The translations under genes and the position numbers were made by a program. A DNA stretch of 64,000 bases. Source: Halobacteriovorax sp. (GTDB lineage Bacteria > Bdellovibrionota > Bacteriovoracia > Bacteriovoracales > Bacteriovoracaceae). The stretch lies in the NCBI GenBank assembly GCA_002716825.1, contig PBCC01000037.1:1-64000 (forward strand), read 5' to 3'. Within the stretch, counting starts at the first letter, position 1; each line of letters starts with the position of its first letter. Below, one piece after another: positions 7,068-16,059 of this stretch. The notes under the pieces were generated by a model. It did not search any database. It saw nothing but the letters and a program-made list of their open reading frames with translations, and had not been told where the DNA came from.

Positions 7068-8861
7068 TTGTATTTTTTCTAAGTTTATTTTTTAGTATTA
7101 GCATAAGCGCGGCCGAAGTCGATGATCTGTCAAAAGATCCCACTTGGCTGCGCTTACTGCATTTTGAGGGCTCAAACTCACGAGTAGATTCGAAAGAATT
7201 CTTCATCCACCCTCGTGGCCATCAGGATGCAAAGCTTGAACTCAGTGCCACGATTGAAGCCTTCAAGCATTCCAGTATTCTAGGCACCGATCGCTGGAGT
7301 GCCGCCTGCGCCTTTCCTGCTAGACATCAATTTTTACTAGATCGAGGCTTTGTTTTTCCAAAGGTTTTATGTCTTGAATACGATCAATGGCGAAAACTTC
7401 TTCCAATCAAGAGCGTTTCAATTGTTTTTTTCTTCTTACTATCCAGGTAACCCTGCAAGTATTTTTGGTCATACATTTTTAAAGCTTAACTTTAGCGAAG
7501 ATCATCAGTCTAAGCTCACTGACTATGCCGTTAGCTTTTCCGCCAGGGCCACCGATCCTGTTGGAGTGGTCTACGCCATCAAAGGTCTGCTTGGTGGCTA
7601 CCAAGGCTTCTATGAGATTAGTCCCTACTATATGAAGGTTAACGAGTACCTCCATACCGAGAGTCGAGACCTGTGGGAGTATCCCGTCCTCATGAAACCA
7701 AAACAAATAGATCGCCTACTTGCTCATCTGTGGGAACTGAGCAAGAAAGCTTCCTACTCCTACTGGTTTATGAGTGAAAACTGTTCGTTTCAATTGCTAG
7801 CACTTCTCGATGCGACTTATGGCGATACTAACTTTGCCGAGAATTCACCCACTATCGTTTTACCGGCCAGAACTTTGACGATCTTAGATAAGGGACAGAA
7901 GCTGGGACAAGGCTCTATTCGACCTTCTTTCAAGAAACAATTGCTCTATCGCTACAATTTACTCTCCTCTAAGGAGAAAGAAACCTTCGAGAGCAATGAT
8001 AGCAATGCGCGCATACTGGACTCTAAAATTGCAGTTGTCCGCTATCAGCAACTCTTAGTTAATGAAGATCCTAAAAAACGCGCCCAACTAACAAAAGAGC
8101 TTTTACCATTGATTCAAAAGCGCGCCGCCCTTGGCACAAAAACCCCGGATTTTGATCCTCTGTGGCTCCAGTCCATGAAAGCAGAGAACCCTCTACTGGC
8201 CCACGATCCCCATCGCTTACAACTCTCTAGTGGTGTTAAGAATGATCAGCTACTCAATCGGATTGAAGCAAGGTTTGGCTTGCACTCTCCACTTGATAGA
8301 GAGGATGGTATGCCTCATCATAGTGAAGTAAATTATTTCTCCTTCACTCTTGAACACACAAATCGTGAAATCTACTTACAAAACTTTAGACTCATCGATA
8401 TCTTATCGCTTCAACCTGCCAATATCGCGAGTTCTGGTTTTTCTTGGCGCGCCGGCGCTGGAGCCCTAAGAAGACTTGGCTACTTTGATAAGCTTCTTCC
8501 TCAGCTAAGCTTTGCTGGTGGGTACTCGCTAGCACCAACCCAAACTTTTACTTTATATGCACTGCTTGGAGCTGAGTAACTAATTCACCTAAATAAATTC
8601 GAAGATACTGCCATTGGTAATACTTTAGAGCTTGGGCTCATCATCAGCCCAACGTGGACACGCATCAAGGCTCACCTTAAAGGCCATGCCTTTTATGATT
8701 ATACTCGTACTAAAATGTGGAGCTCACTAAGCCTACAAACGCAGTACGATTTAAATCATAAGTGGGAAGTCGGTCTAAGTGGTGAAGCTATTTTTAACAC
8801 TCCCTATCAATTAGAAAAAAAATCAAATCAATATCTGGCCATGATCAATCGACATTTCTAA
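7067..8861 (+). pseudogene. Disrupted DUF4105/Lnb-type periplasmic cysteine-peptidase-like gene
   Basis: Three pieces of one gene are visible. 7067-7424 encodes a signal peptide then WLRLLHFEG, FFIHPRG and CAFPARHQFL in one frame. After a run of seven T (7425-7431) the frame shifts by one and continues as SSYYPGNPASIFGHTFLKLNFS and later MSENCSFQLLALLD, the His and Asn-Cys motifs of DUF4105. That frame meets TAA at 8577-8579, yet stays coding-like for 93 more codons (LIHLNKFEDTAIG to MINRHF) up to TAA at 8859. No ATG, GTG or TTG lies in frame at the 5' end; a TTG at 7068 would serve if the six-T run at 7073-7078 had one more T. The longest intact part is 7350-8579. Decay, sequence error or slippage are all possible. 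Confidence 0.8.
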
Positions 8862-8870
8862 GATAGTCAT

Positions 8871-9509
8871 GTGGAACAAGTTATCTCAGATACATTAAAG
8901 TTTGGAATCGGATTAATCTCAATTCTTAACCCCATTGGTGTTATTCCAGTCTTCCTTTCCCTAACTTCTCGCTATTCAAATCATAAGATCAAACTCGTCG
9001 CCCGTTCTTGCTCTATAACTGTAGCTGTGACCATCTTAATTAGTTTATTTTTAGGACAAAAGATTTTAGGTTTCTTTGGGATTTCAATCGCATCTTTTAC
9101 CATCGGTGGTGGTTTTCTTATTTTCAGCATGGCCTTCTCTATGATTCGTGCCCAGCAAACACAAGCTAAAATGAATCAAGATGAAATTGATGATGCAGAA
9201 GAAACAGCTGAGATTGGAATTGTGCCATTAGCGATACCACTACTGTCTGGTCCAGGGACCATTTCAACTTCTATTATTCAAGCCAAGCACTTTAACGATA
9301 TTACTCACTGGATTGGCGCAGTCGTCATTATTTTCGTCGTTGCACTGATTGTTTATTTCATTCTTAGAAACTCTAGAGCAATCGGCGATCGTCTAGGCAA
9401 GATTGGCTTAAACGTAATGACCAGGGTGATGGGCTTGATTCTTCTGTCAATTTCAATTGAAATGATTGTCTCGGGAGTAAAAGAAATACTCCCGATTTTA
9501 AAAGGCTAA
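8871..9509 (+). CDS. MarC family integral membrane protein
   Basis: A 212-residue protein with six predicted membrane segments and the MarC family pattern: IGLISILNPIGVIPVFLSL near the N-terminus, FGISIASFTIGGGFLIF, PLAIPLLSGPGTISTSI and a final segment with VMTRVMGLILLSI. MarC/YhgN proteins sit in the inner membrane; despite the name (multiple antibiotic resistance) their transport role is not settled. The start is GTG at 8871; an overlapping ATG two bases earlier runs into a stop after nine codons. It begins 9 bases after the broken DUF4105 gene and its stop directly abuts the convergent L,D-transpeptidase gene (TAATTA). Confidence 0.85.
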   Translation: MEQVISDTLKFGIGLISILNPIGVIPVFLSLTSRYSNHKIKLVARSCSITVAVTILISLFLGQKILGFFGISIASFTIGGGFLIFSMAFSMIRAQQTQAKMNQDEIDDAEETAEIGIVPLAIPLLSGPGTISTSIIQAKHFNDITHWIGAVVIIFVVALIVYFILRNSRAIGDRLGKIGLNVMTRVMGLILLSISIEMIVSGVKEILPILKG

Positions 9510-10232
9510 TTAGTTACCAACAACAACAATCAAGGCGTCGTAAGTCCACATTGTGGCATTTCCAAACTTGCCAGTATTTCTATCAACAACTGGAAACTTG
9601 TCTCTGTTGATATAAAGAATTCGTTTTAATAGTACATCATCAATGACTTCTGACTGATCAACTGTTCTAAAGTTTGGCTCACCACGAGAAACAATCAACT
9701 GATTGACCTCTTCAGCTTCTTCCAGTCTCATTCTGACACAACCACCACTTGCTCTTGAGCCGAGGCGATTATATTGCCCGCGAGTTGTTGCGTGGGTGGC
9801 GATACCGCCATTAAAGAAAACGGCCCAAGTCATTGGCGCCGACAGAAATGTTCTAGACATATAATCGGTGTAAGCGCGGATAGGGCGAAAAATACCCACT
9901 GGTGTCGTAGCAATATAACGACGGCCTGAAGTTGTTTCTTTAATTTCTTCGGTTCCAGTTGAAACGTCATAAACAGAGTAATAATCCCCATCGACATAAA
10001 CAGTTGCGGTTTGTCCGTTTGGTCTTGAAGCAGTTCTAAGTGATTTATCAACAACGACAACAACACCACTTTTTTTAATTAAGGCATCTATATTGGGTTC
10101 AAAACCAACACCTTTTCTGGTCGGCATAAGCTCTTCAACCGGAGTCATTCCAAGATCGATCGCCTCTTGATCACTCAAGGCAAAGGATTGGCCCGCAGTC
10201 AGCATTAGCGCAAGAAAAAATAACGTTTTCAT
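9510..10232 (-). CDS. L,D-transpeptidase (YkuD domain), secreted
   Basis: From ATG at 10232 (GGGGAA upstream) the product is 240 residues with signal peptide MKTLFFLALMLTAGQSFA. The YkuD catalytic centre is clear: His147 in IATHATTRG and the SGGCVRM motif with Cys165. L,D-transpeptidases join peptidoglycan stem peptides through meso-DAP or attach proteins to them, and work in the periplasm. An ATG at 10250 is in frame but would add six residues before the signal peptide. Convergent with marC, with abutting stops. In a predator it could act on its own or the prey wall; the sequence does not say which. Confidence 0.85.
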   Translation of the reverse strand: MKTLFFLALMLTAGQSFALSDQEAIDLGMTPVEELMPTRKGVGFEPNIDALIKKSGVVVVVDKSLRTASRPNGQTATVYVDGDYYSVYDVSTGTEEIKETTSGRRYIATTPVGIFRPIRAYTDYMSRTFLSAPMTWAVFFNGGIATHATTRGQYNRLGSRASGGCVRMRLEEAEEVNQLIVSRGEPNFRTVDQSEVIDDVLLKRILYINRDKFPVVDRNTGKFGNATMWTYDALIVVVGN

Positions 10233-10291
10233 AGATTCCCCAAATATCAAATTTGGGCAAAACTACAACGAGACAGTCTGTTTAGCGAGAT

Positions 10292-11242
10292 TCATGCATT
10301 TTTTACACATTTTAAGGCTTCTACCTGGAGATCCTGGGGTAAAGGATTGGCGAGGGCGGCCAAAATGCCGTCTAATTGCTCAGGACTCTTAGCTCCACAC
10401 AAACTAGTACCTATCAATCCATACTGCTCATAAAGGCTTAGGTTATGACTTAGGGCCAATTCTAATCCCGTATGACCATGATCTGAAATGAGTGGAAGAA
10501 TCTTTGCCATGGCCTTAAGTTTTGGCGCGTTCACCTCATCATTCCACCAAGGGGCATCCGAAGAGCGAACATCGTCCTTATCAAACGAACGATTTCTATT
10601 CACACGCCCAGTGATAATCCCCTTATCAAGAGTCCCCCATGACATAAAAAACTGCTTATTTTGCGCCAAGCTCGAAAACAACTCTTCACTACTTCGTTCA
10701 AAAATATTCAGTTGATTTTGTACTACTTTAACTCGACCAACTTCGGCAGCTTTTATCAGCTCGTCTTGATTCGTATTACATAGGCCGATATAGCGAATCT
10801 TGTTGGCATCTTGTGCTTTCACTAATACTTCCATTGTTTTTCGAATATCAGTCTCAGCATCTGGCCAATGAACCATATATAAATCGATGCAATCGGTTCC
10901 GAGTCGTTTTAGACTCTCCTCAAGCATTTTCTGTGTCGTCTTTTTGTCATTTCTAATCGCTACGTTCTTTTTGTTATCCCAATCAATACCGCTTTTCGAA
11001 ATAATGAAGACATCATCTCTAATACTCTTAATCGCCTTTCCAAGTCTGACTTCCGAAACTCCAAAGCCATAGATCGGTGCTGTATCAAACAACTTCAAAC
11101 CTTTATTAAAGGCATAATCAACAAGCTCTAAGGCCTTAACTTCGCTCATGCCACCAAAGCCGTAGCCACCGCCTTCTCCAGAGATTGATGCGCCTCCAAA
11201 GGCAATTGGAGATGAATGAAAAGCATCTTGAATTGTTAACAT
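10292..11242 (-). CDS. Aldo/keto reductase
   Basis: A 316-residue NADPH-dependent oxidoreductase of the aldo/keto reductase TIM-barrel family. The catalytic tetrad can be read directly: Asp53 and Tyr58 (LFDTAPIYG), Lys83 (ISKSG) and His125 (MVHWPD). Later QNQLNIFER and MSWGTLDKGIITG are family-like, as is the C-terminal GTSLCGAKSPEQL that contacts the cofactor phosphate. It reduces aldehydes or ketones; the substrate is unknown. The gene starts one base after the stop of the membrane-anchored unknown upstream (11244), so they are one transcript, and AAAGG precedes the ATG. Confidence 0.88.
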   Translation of the reverse strand: MLTIQDAFHSSPIAFGGASISGEGGGYGFGGMSEVKALELVDYAFNKGLKLFDTAPIYGFGVSEVRLGKAIKSIRDDVFIISKSGIDWDNKKNVAIRNDKKTTQKMLEESLKRLGTDCIDLYMVHWPDAETDIRKTMEVLVKAQDANKIRYIGLCNTNQDELIKAAEVGRVKVVQNQLNIFERSSEELFSSLAQNKQFFMSWGTLDKGIITGRVNRNRSFDKDDVRSSDAPWWNDEVNAPKLKAMAKILPLISDHGHTGLELALSHNLSLYEQYGLIGTSLCGAKSPEQLDGILAALANPLPQDLQVEALKCVKNA

Positions 11243-11243
11243 A

Positions 11244-12158
11244 TTATCGACCTTTAGGTATTTCGTACTTTAATCGCTCAATGACATCGAGGATAGAAGT
11301 ATTAAGTTGATTGAGTTCTTGATAAAAGTCTTGCATCACTTCCAAATTGGAAAGTGGCGCGCCCTGGGGCCTGAAGTCTGACTCATAATTTTGAATGAGA
11401 CCAATCAGAGATTGTCTCAACTGAGATAATTCTTCCATGTTGGACCTAGGAATTAACTCATTGTCTGAAAGTGAAAAAAGAATCTCCATCGCCGATGAAG
11501 TATACTCTACGGATGAAGCGGAGTAGATATAACGGTGAGCGGTCTCGACAAACGCTCGGGTTAACTCATTTCGTTCATCAGGATCAATCTTGGCCATGGC
11601 AATATCTTTAATCAAAGCATTAGTGTAATTGGTAATCTTAACATCTGAACAAATTGTACTCTCAGACATCTTTCCCTGAAGCTTTTGTGGATCTGTTTTG
11701 GGATTATACAAAAGCTTAAGATTAAGTTCATGGATGACTTCAGATGTTTGTACCGTATTTAAAATATCATTTAATAAATTCACGGCCTGATTATAAGAAC
11801 CGTTAATTCTTAATGCTGTTTGATTGGGGTCGATATAGTCTTTTTCTTGAAAGAGATTCTCCAACGCTAGCATACATGATTTATTGGCAGGCAAAACCAG
11901 TCTAACAATTAAGTCATCATAAGCTTGCCAAAGCTCATTGATCGTTTCGTTCTTTACTTTTGTGATCTCGACTTGCTCAAGCTGAGTATCATCTTGCTCA
12001 AAGGTAATTTCCTCGTCGGCCAAACTTTGCGGCGTACTGTGCTCGACAGACTTTGATTGTTTAAGTACCGGGTCTTGCTTAAACGAATACAGACCAACGA
12101 CAAAGCCGATCATCAGAGCTACCAATATTAATAGTAGTAATGGTGAGAGTTTTTTCAT
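11244..12158 (-). CDS. Membrane-anchored protein of unknown function
   Basis: A 304-residue protein I do not recognise. It has a single N-terminal membrane segment (MKKLSPLLLLILVALMIGFVV) and then an acidic low-complexity linker to about residue 70. The rest is mostly helical, with a possible disulfide pair (Cys at about 95 and 171). This is the layout of a bitopic inner-membrane protein with a periplasmic helical domain. It is the promoter-proximal gene of a two-gene unit with the aldo/keto reductase and is divergent from the 2OG oxygenase gene with only 23 bases between starts. Confidence 0.6.
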   Translation of the reverse strand: MKKLSPLLLLILVALMIGFVVGLYSFKQDPVLKQSKSVEHSTPQSLADEEITFEQDDTQLEQVEITKVKNETINELWQAYDDLIVRLVLPANKSCMLALENLFQEKDYIDPNQTALRINGSYNQAVNLLNDILNTVQTSEVIHELNLKLLYNPKTDPQKLQGKMSESTICSDVKITNYTNALIKDIAMAKIDPDERNELTRAFVETAHRYIYSASSVEYTSSAMEILFSLSDNELIPRSNMEELSQLRQSLIGLIQNYESDFRPQGAPLSNLEVMQDFYQELNQLNTSILDVIERLKYEIPKGR

Positions 12159-12181
12159 TGGTTTTATTATAGACTTGGCCC

Positions 12182-12637
12182 ATGGCTTTTCCCAAGGGAC
12201 ATATTCTTTTAAATCTTAAGCTTTCAGAGTCTGAGCTCGCCTTAGTACGAGGCAGAGACTGGCAAAGTCTCGATCAGGTGGCCAAGCACTGGCTAAACCC
12301 GGGTGGCAAGCTTTGGAGTCTGCTTGCTGAACACGCTAGGTTTACCTCAGTTGAACATATTTTGGCCCTCAGATCCGGTCCTGATGATGATGAAGGCATC
12401 TGGCACGATGATGGCTCCAGACTTCTAGCCTTCTCTTTAAGCCTCACATTAAAGCATGAGTCGGTTCATGGCGGTGAGATCTCGATTCGCCCAAAGGGTT
12501 CGAGTGAGGCCTATGTGCTGACATGTCAGCCGCTTGGAACTCTGGTTATTTTTAATACTGGTCAAGATAATTTTGAACACCGCGTTAGCGCCGTTAAAGC
12601 TGGCGAGCGGCTCGTTTTGGCTGGTTGGTGCACTTAA
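12182..12637 (+). CDS. 2-oxoglutarate/Fe(II)-dependent oxygenase (prolyl-4-hydroxylase type)
   Basis: A short 151-residue protein with the full iron and 2-oxoglutarate set in the right order: the H-x-D motif at His75-Asp77 (GIWHDDGS), the distal His133 (DNFEHRVSAV) and Arg143 for the 2OG carboxylate. It also has the GGEISI strand before the core typical of P4H-like dioxygenases. It probably hydroxylates a protein or small molecule in the cytoplasm; no signal peptide is present. Stands alone, with no strong ribosome site before the ATG at 12182. Confidence 0.75.
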   Translation: MAFPKGHILLNLKLSESELALVRGRDWQSLDQVAKHWLNPGGKLWSLLAEHARFTSVEHILALRSGPDDDEGIWHDDGSRLLAFSLSLTLKHESVHGGEISIRPKGSSEAYVLTCQPLGTLVIFNTGQDNFEHRVSAVKAGERLVLAGWCT

Positions 12638-12668
12638 ATAGCTAATTATTGGGAACTACAAAAAGGAC

Positions 12669-12697
12669 TTGTCGAAATTCGACAACTTGGATAGATT
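12669..12697 (+). promoter_or_regulatory. Candidate promoter with palindrome over the -35 region upstream of rpmB
   Basis: TTGTCGAA-A-TTCGACAA (12669-12685) is a perfect 8-base inverted repeat about 60 bases before the L28 start. TTGTCG could be a -35 element with TAGATT (12692-12697) as -10 at a 17-base spacing, so a dimer bound to the palindrome would block the promoter. Binding factor unknown. Confidence 0.4.
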
Positions 12698-12745
12698 ACG
12701 TGCCTTATTGCACCTAAAGAAGTGAATTTAGAAAAGGACCTAGAT

Positions 12746-12982
12746 ATGGCACGCGTTTGTGATTTAACTGGAAAACGTCGTCTTGTTGGTAACAAAGTTT
12801 CTCACGCCAACAACAAGACAAAAATGACTCAAAAGCCAAACCTTCAAATGAAGCGTATTTTTGACCCAGAAACTGGGCAAACGGTTAAGCTACGTCTTTC
12901 TACAAGTGCGATTCGTACTTTGGACAAAGTTGGATCTCTATCTAAGTTTGTTCGTAAGTATCGTCACCTTTTCGAAGCTTAA
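12746..12982 (+). CDS. rpmB: 50S ribosomal protein L28
   Basis: A 78-residue basic protein starting MARVCDLTGKR, followed by GNKVSHANNKTK and LRLSTSAIRTLDKVG, the standard L28 signature. The ATG at 12746 is chosen over the in-frame position at 12722 because AAAGGA precedes it by a normal distance and the mature family start is MA(R/K)xCxLTGK. Only the first cysteine of the zinc-type L28 is kept, so this looks like a zinc-independent form. It is monocistronic, ended by a bidirectional terminator. Confidence 0.97.
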   Translation: MARVCDLTGKRRLVGNKVSHANNKTKMTQKPNLQMKRIFDPETGQTVKLRLSTSAIRTLDKVGSLSKFVRKYRHLFEA

Positions 12983-13005
12983 TTTTTTAAAAAATTGAAA
13001 ATAAA

Positions 13006-13029
13006 AAAGCCGCCTTTAAAGGCGGCTTT
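13006..13029. terminator. Bidirectional rho-independent terminator
   Basis: AAAGCCGCC, loop TTTAAA, GGCGGCTTT: a perfect 9-base stem preceded by an A-run and followed by T-rich sequence. It serves rpmB on the plus strand and the S8 protease gene on the minus strand. Confidence 0.9.
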
Positions 13030-13052
13030 CTTGTATTAACTTTTAGCTTTTC

Positions 13053-14732
13053 TTAGTACTGAACTTCAACTTCAGTAATTACAAATCCCCAAGCATCAAC
13101 CGAGCGATCTGAAGTAAACGTAGCGTGAATGGTGTCACCTTCTACATAGTCAGTCACATGTCCTTCACCTTTACCAGAAACCTTCTCAACAACTTGGCGA
13201 GAAGCATTCTTTACAGAGATAAAGTCATAGTTTTTCTCAGTATCGTACTTAGAAATTTTTAGACGCATGAACTTTGCACCCGGAACATTGAAAGTACGTT
13301 CCATGTTTACGTTATGACCATATGGATGAGACGTTTCCCATGATTGCTCAAGAGCTACTGTCTTCCAATCACTTGGATTTGGCTCATTACGTTCTGGACG
13401 AGTATTTGTAAGTAGGTTGTAAGCATTTAGACGGCCACTATTAATAGTACGACCTCTAAGTGCGCCTACTGGCTCTGAAGTAGCCATCAAACGCTCACGA
13501 ACTTCAGCTACTGGCATACGACCTTCTTGAGCAAGAAGAAGTCCTAGAGCACCAGTTACGTGTGGAGTTGCCATTGAAGTACCTGAGTAAACTGCATAAC
13601 CACCATTTTTGGTTGTTGAAAGAATGCGGTGACCAGGAGCTGCAATATGTACTGTACGACGGCCATAACAAGAGAATGAAGCAAGATCATCTTGAGCAGT
13701 TGAAGCAGCAACTGAGATTACGTTCGCAACATCATAGTTTGATGGGTAGTGAGGTGACTGGTCATTATTTGAACCTGAGTTACCAGCAGCAGCTGTGAAA
13801 AGAATTCCAGCTTCGCTTGCACGCTCAATCGCTTCTTTAAGAGCTTCAGAGTATCCGCCTCCGCCCCATGAGTTTGACATGATATCTACGCCACGAAGAG
13901 TTGCATAATCGATGGCGGCAATAGCATCAGCTGTTGAACCAGAACCTGAGTCAGAAAGAAATTTAACTGCAAGGAACGAAACTTCACTCATGACACCAGC
14001 AACACCCACGCCATTGTCATGTGTAGCACCGATTGTACCAGCACAGTGAGTTCCGTGAGAGTGACCATCCATTGGATCGCCATCTTTACCTGCGAAGTCA
14101 TAACCATAGATATCATCAACAAAACCGTTGCCGTCATCATCAACGCCTTCAGTTCCGTTTAGCTCTGCTTCGTTAATAAGCATATTGTCTTTAAGATCTG
14201 GGTGACGGTAGTCAATACCAGTATCGATTACCGCGATTTTGACAGCGCGAGAACCTTTTGTGATCTCCCAAGCTTTAAACGCATCAACGTCAGCACCAAC
14301 AAGACCGGCTTGAGTTCTGCTTGGCTCATTCTCACCTGTATTATCAAGTCCCCAAAGTTGACCGAACTTTGGATCATTAGGAGCACCAAATTGCATTAGT
14401 GGCGCCATAAGAGATTGAAGGTTTACTTCTTTTTCAGGAACAATCGCGCGATAAACAAAGTTTGGCTCGGCATATTCAACTGATGGATCTGAAGCAAGGG
14501 ATTTTACGACTGACTTAATATTTGATTTTTGATCAAGCTTTAAAACGTGAACATCGCCGTAGCTAAGCTTCACTGTACGAGCGAGAGTCGCTCCAACATT
14601 ATTCATAACAGACTTAAGAGCGGCTTTATCAGTGCCTTTAAGTTTAACGAGAACTTCGCCTGGCACAGTTTCTACTGCTGCGTGAGCGTTTGCGGCGAGT
14701 ACTAAGCCTGCCAAAAATCCGAGCTTTTTCAT
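13053..14732 (-). CDS. Secreted subtilisin-family (S8) serine protease with C-terminal CUB-like domain
   Basis: From ATG at 14732 (AAGGAG 9 bases upstream) the protein has 559 residues. It has a signal peptide (to about residue 18) and an inhibitor-I9-like propeptide (about 20-95, PGEVLVKLK to EYAEPNFVY). The S8 domain carries Asp170 (VIDTGID), His226 (HGTHCAG), Asn318 (AAAGNSG) and Ser386 (GTSMATPH). The last ~90 residues (MERTFNVPGAKFMRLKISKY and on, YDFISV, GFVITEVEV) resemble a CUB-like beta-sandwich. The open frame runs to 14942 but the extra residues lack a signal peptide. A complete, active exported protease, plausible for prey or extracellular protein digestion. Confidence 0.92.
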   Translation of the reverse strand: MKKLGFLAGLVLAANAHAAVETVPGEVLVKLKGTDKAALKSVMNNVGATLARTVKLSYGDVHVLKLDQKSNIKSVVKSLASDPSVEYAEPNFVYRAIVPEKEVNLQSLMAPLMQFGAPNDPKFGQLWGLDNTGENEPSRTQAGLVGADVDAFKAWEITKGSRAVKIAVIDTGIDYRHPDLKDNMLINEAELNGTEGVDDDGNGFVDDIYGYDFAGKDGDPMDGHSHGTHCAGTIGATHDNGVGVAGVMSEVSFLAVKFLSDSGSGSTADAIAAIDYATLRGVDIMSNSWGGGGYSEALKEAIERASEAGILFTAAAGNSGSNNDQSPHYPSNYDVANVISVAASTAQDDLASFSCYGRRTVHIAAPGHRILSTTKNGGYAVYSGTSMATPHVTGALGLLLAQEGRMPVAEVRERLMATSEPVGALRGRTINSGRLNAYNLLTNTRPERNEPNPSDWKTVALEQSWETSHPYGHNVNMERTFNVPGAKFMRLKISKYDTEKNYDFISVKNASRQVVEKVSGKGEGHVTDYVEGDTIHATFTSDRSVDAWGFVITEVEVQY

Positions 14733-14923
14733 TGGATACATCTCCTTAACTGTTACTCGTTTCTTCCTGAAACGAGTTGTTCTTCCTAAACAATCCGTAA
14801 TCAACCTAAATAAACTAAAGTCATAAAAGACTAAGTCGATGACTCTGTGCTCACCCAGATGGAAATCTTTTCCATTATAAGTTTGAGCTGCATAAAAAGG
14901 GGGAATGAGAGAAAATATTAGAT

Positions 14924-15646
14924 ATGATATATCACAACTCAAATGATCCGGTATTAATCAAGAAGATTCCTCTTAAAATCTGGACTCTTCGTGATGAGCT
15001 CGAAGCCGTCATCGCCGCAAGAATTGAAAGCGGGGAATACAGTGAAGATAATCCCCCATCCATTGAAGACCTGATTGCCGAGTACGGTAAGAAGGTGCCG
15101 ATGAAAAGACTTGAGCCTGAAGCAGATGAGGCCAATCTTAAGCTCGTTCCGGAAGAGGAAGAGTCAGCGTCAGACGAAACGGAGGATGTTGAGCAAGAAG
15201 CCACAGCTGAAACAGAGGTTGAGAAAAAGGACCCTGTTCAGGTTACTCAAAGACGTCCAAAACTTAGTGAAGATAAAATTTTTAATGGCACGCTAGTTTT
15301 GGCCGAGTTAGAAATGGATCACTTATACTTCTTCTCTAATCGTCAGTTCACGCCGGGCCAGAGCATTGTGATTGAATTTCTCATCCCTAAAAAGTTCTCG
15401 ATGAATGTCGATATCGCCTACTGTCGCGCCTTTAATCTTAAAAGTAGAATTATCTCGAGTCAGAATTATCGCTACCGCGTGGCCGCAAAGTTTACTTTTC
15501 TAAAAGAAGGCGAACGCACTCTCCTGCGCCAATTTATCAAATCAGTTGAGCCTGAAGTTCAAAAGCAAGTCATGCCTAAAATCACAAAAGGTAAAGCAGA
15601 AGAGACTGATGATGGCTTTGGTGATCTGGACGATCTCGATATTTAA
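14924..15646 (+). CDS. PilZ-like domain protein
   Basis: A 240-residue soluble protein in three parts: an N-terminal helical region (1-65), a very acidic linker rich in Glu (66-105), and a beta-rich C-terminal domain (about 110-220). The last reads LYFFSNRQFTPGQSIVIEF, then YCRAF and ERTLLRQFIKSVEP. The spacing resembles PilZ domains of Bdellovibrionota, but neither the RxxxR nor the (D/N)xSxxG motif is clear, so c-di-GMP binding is doubtful. It overlaps the convergent ExbD stop by 4 bases (TTAA). The gene begins with ATG at 14924, divergent from the protease. Confidence 0.5.
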   Translation: MIYHNSNDPVLIKKIPLKIWTLRDELEAVIAARIESGEYSEDNPPSIEDLIAEYGKKVPMKRLEPEADEANLKLVPEEEESASDETEDVEQEATAETEVEKKDPVQVTQRRPKLSEDKIFNGTLVLAELEMDHLYFFSNRQFTPGQSIVIEFLIPKKFSMNVDIAYCRAFNLKSRIISSQNYRYRVAAKFTFLKEGERTLLRQFIKSVEPEVQKQVMPKITKGKAEETDDGFGDLDDLDI

Positions 15647-16059
15647 TTTGAACTTGTCTCAGCAGCTATCGCAAATTGGGTCGCGCCTGCTGCCTTCGCT
15701 ATATCCATAAGAGTCACCGCACTTCCAAGATCAGCGGCCTTGTCTCCTTCTAGTATAACGAGGCTTGTTTTTCCTGCAGTGAGAGCATTTTTAATTTCGC
15801 TTTCAAGCTGGTCCTTTGAGACTTGCTTGCCGGCCACCGATATTTGTCCTGCAGCGCTAAGGCTTATGATAACGGCTCCAGGTTTGTCTCCCCCACTCGT
15901 ACTCGATGCCGTAGGTAACTCAACATCTAAGCCTGACTCTAGTGACACTGAAGACGTAACCATAAAGACGATCAAAAGGACCAACATGATATCAATCAAT
16001 GGCGTGACATTAATTTCAGCGTTGATATCATCATCTTTATCGTTGAAATTAAGCGCCAA
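15643..16059 (-). CDS. ExbD/TolR family biopolymer transport protein
   Basis: About 138 residues: short cytoplasmic N-terminus (ALNFNDKDDDINAEINVTPLIDIML), one membrane helix with the conserved Asp at the start (PLIDIMLVLLIVFMVTS), and a periplasmic domain. ExbD/TolR subunits form the proton-driven motor with ExbB/TolQ and energise outer-membrane transport or envelope constriction. The TTG at 16059 has GGGGAG 5 bases upstream and is preferred; an ATG at 16077 is in frame but has no ribosome site. It overlaps the ExbB gene end by 11 bases. Confidence 0.85.
   Translation of the reverse strand: MALNFNDKDDDINAEINVTPLIDIMLVLLIVFMVTSSVSLESGLDVELPTASSTSGGDKPGAVIISLSAAGQISVAGKQVSKDQLESEIKNALTAGKTSLVILEGDKAADLGSAVTLMDIAKAAGATQFAIAAETSSN

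Noticed and set aside
7350-8579. An intact 409-residue gene starting at TTG 7350.
   Set aside because: The TTG has no ribosome site, and 119 preceding codons in another frame read as the family's N-terminal part; the frame also continues as protein after the TAA.
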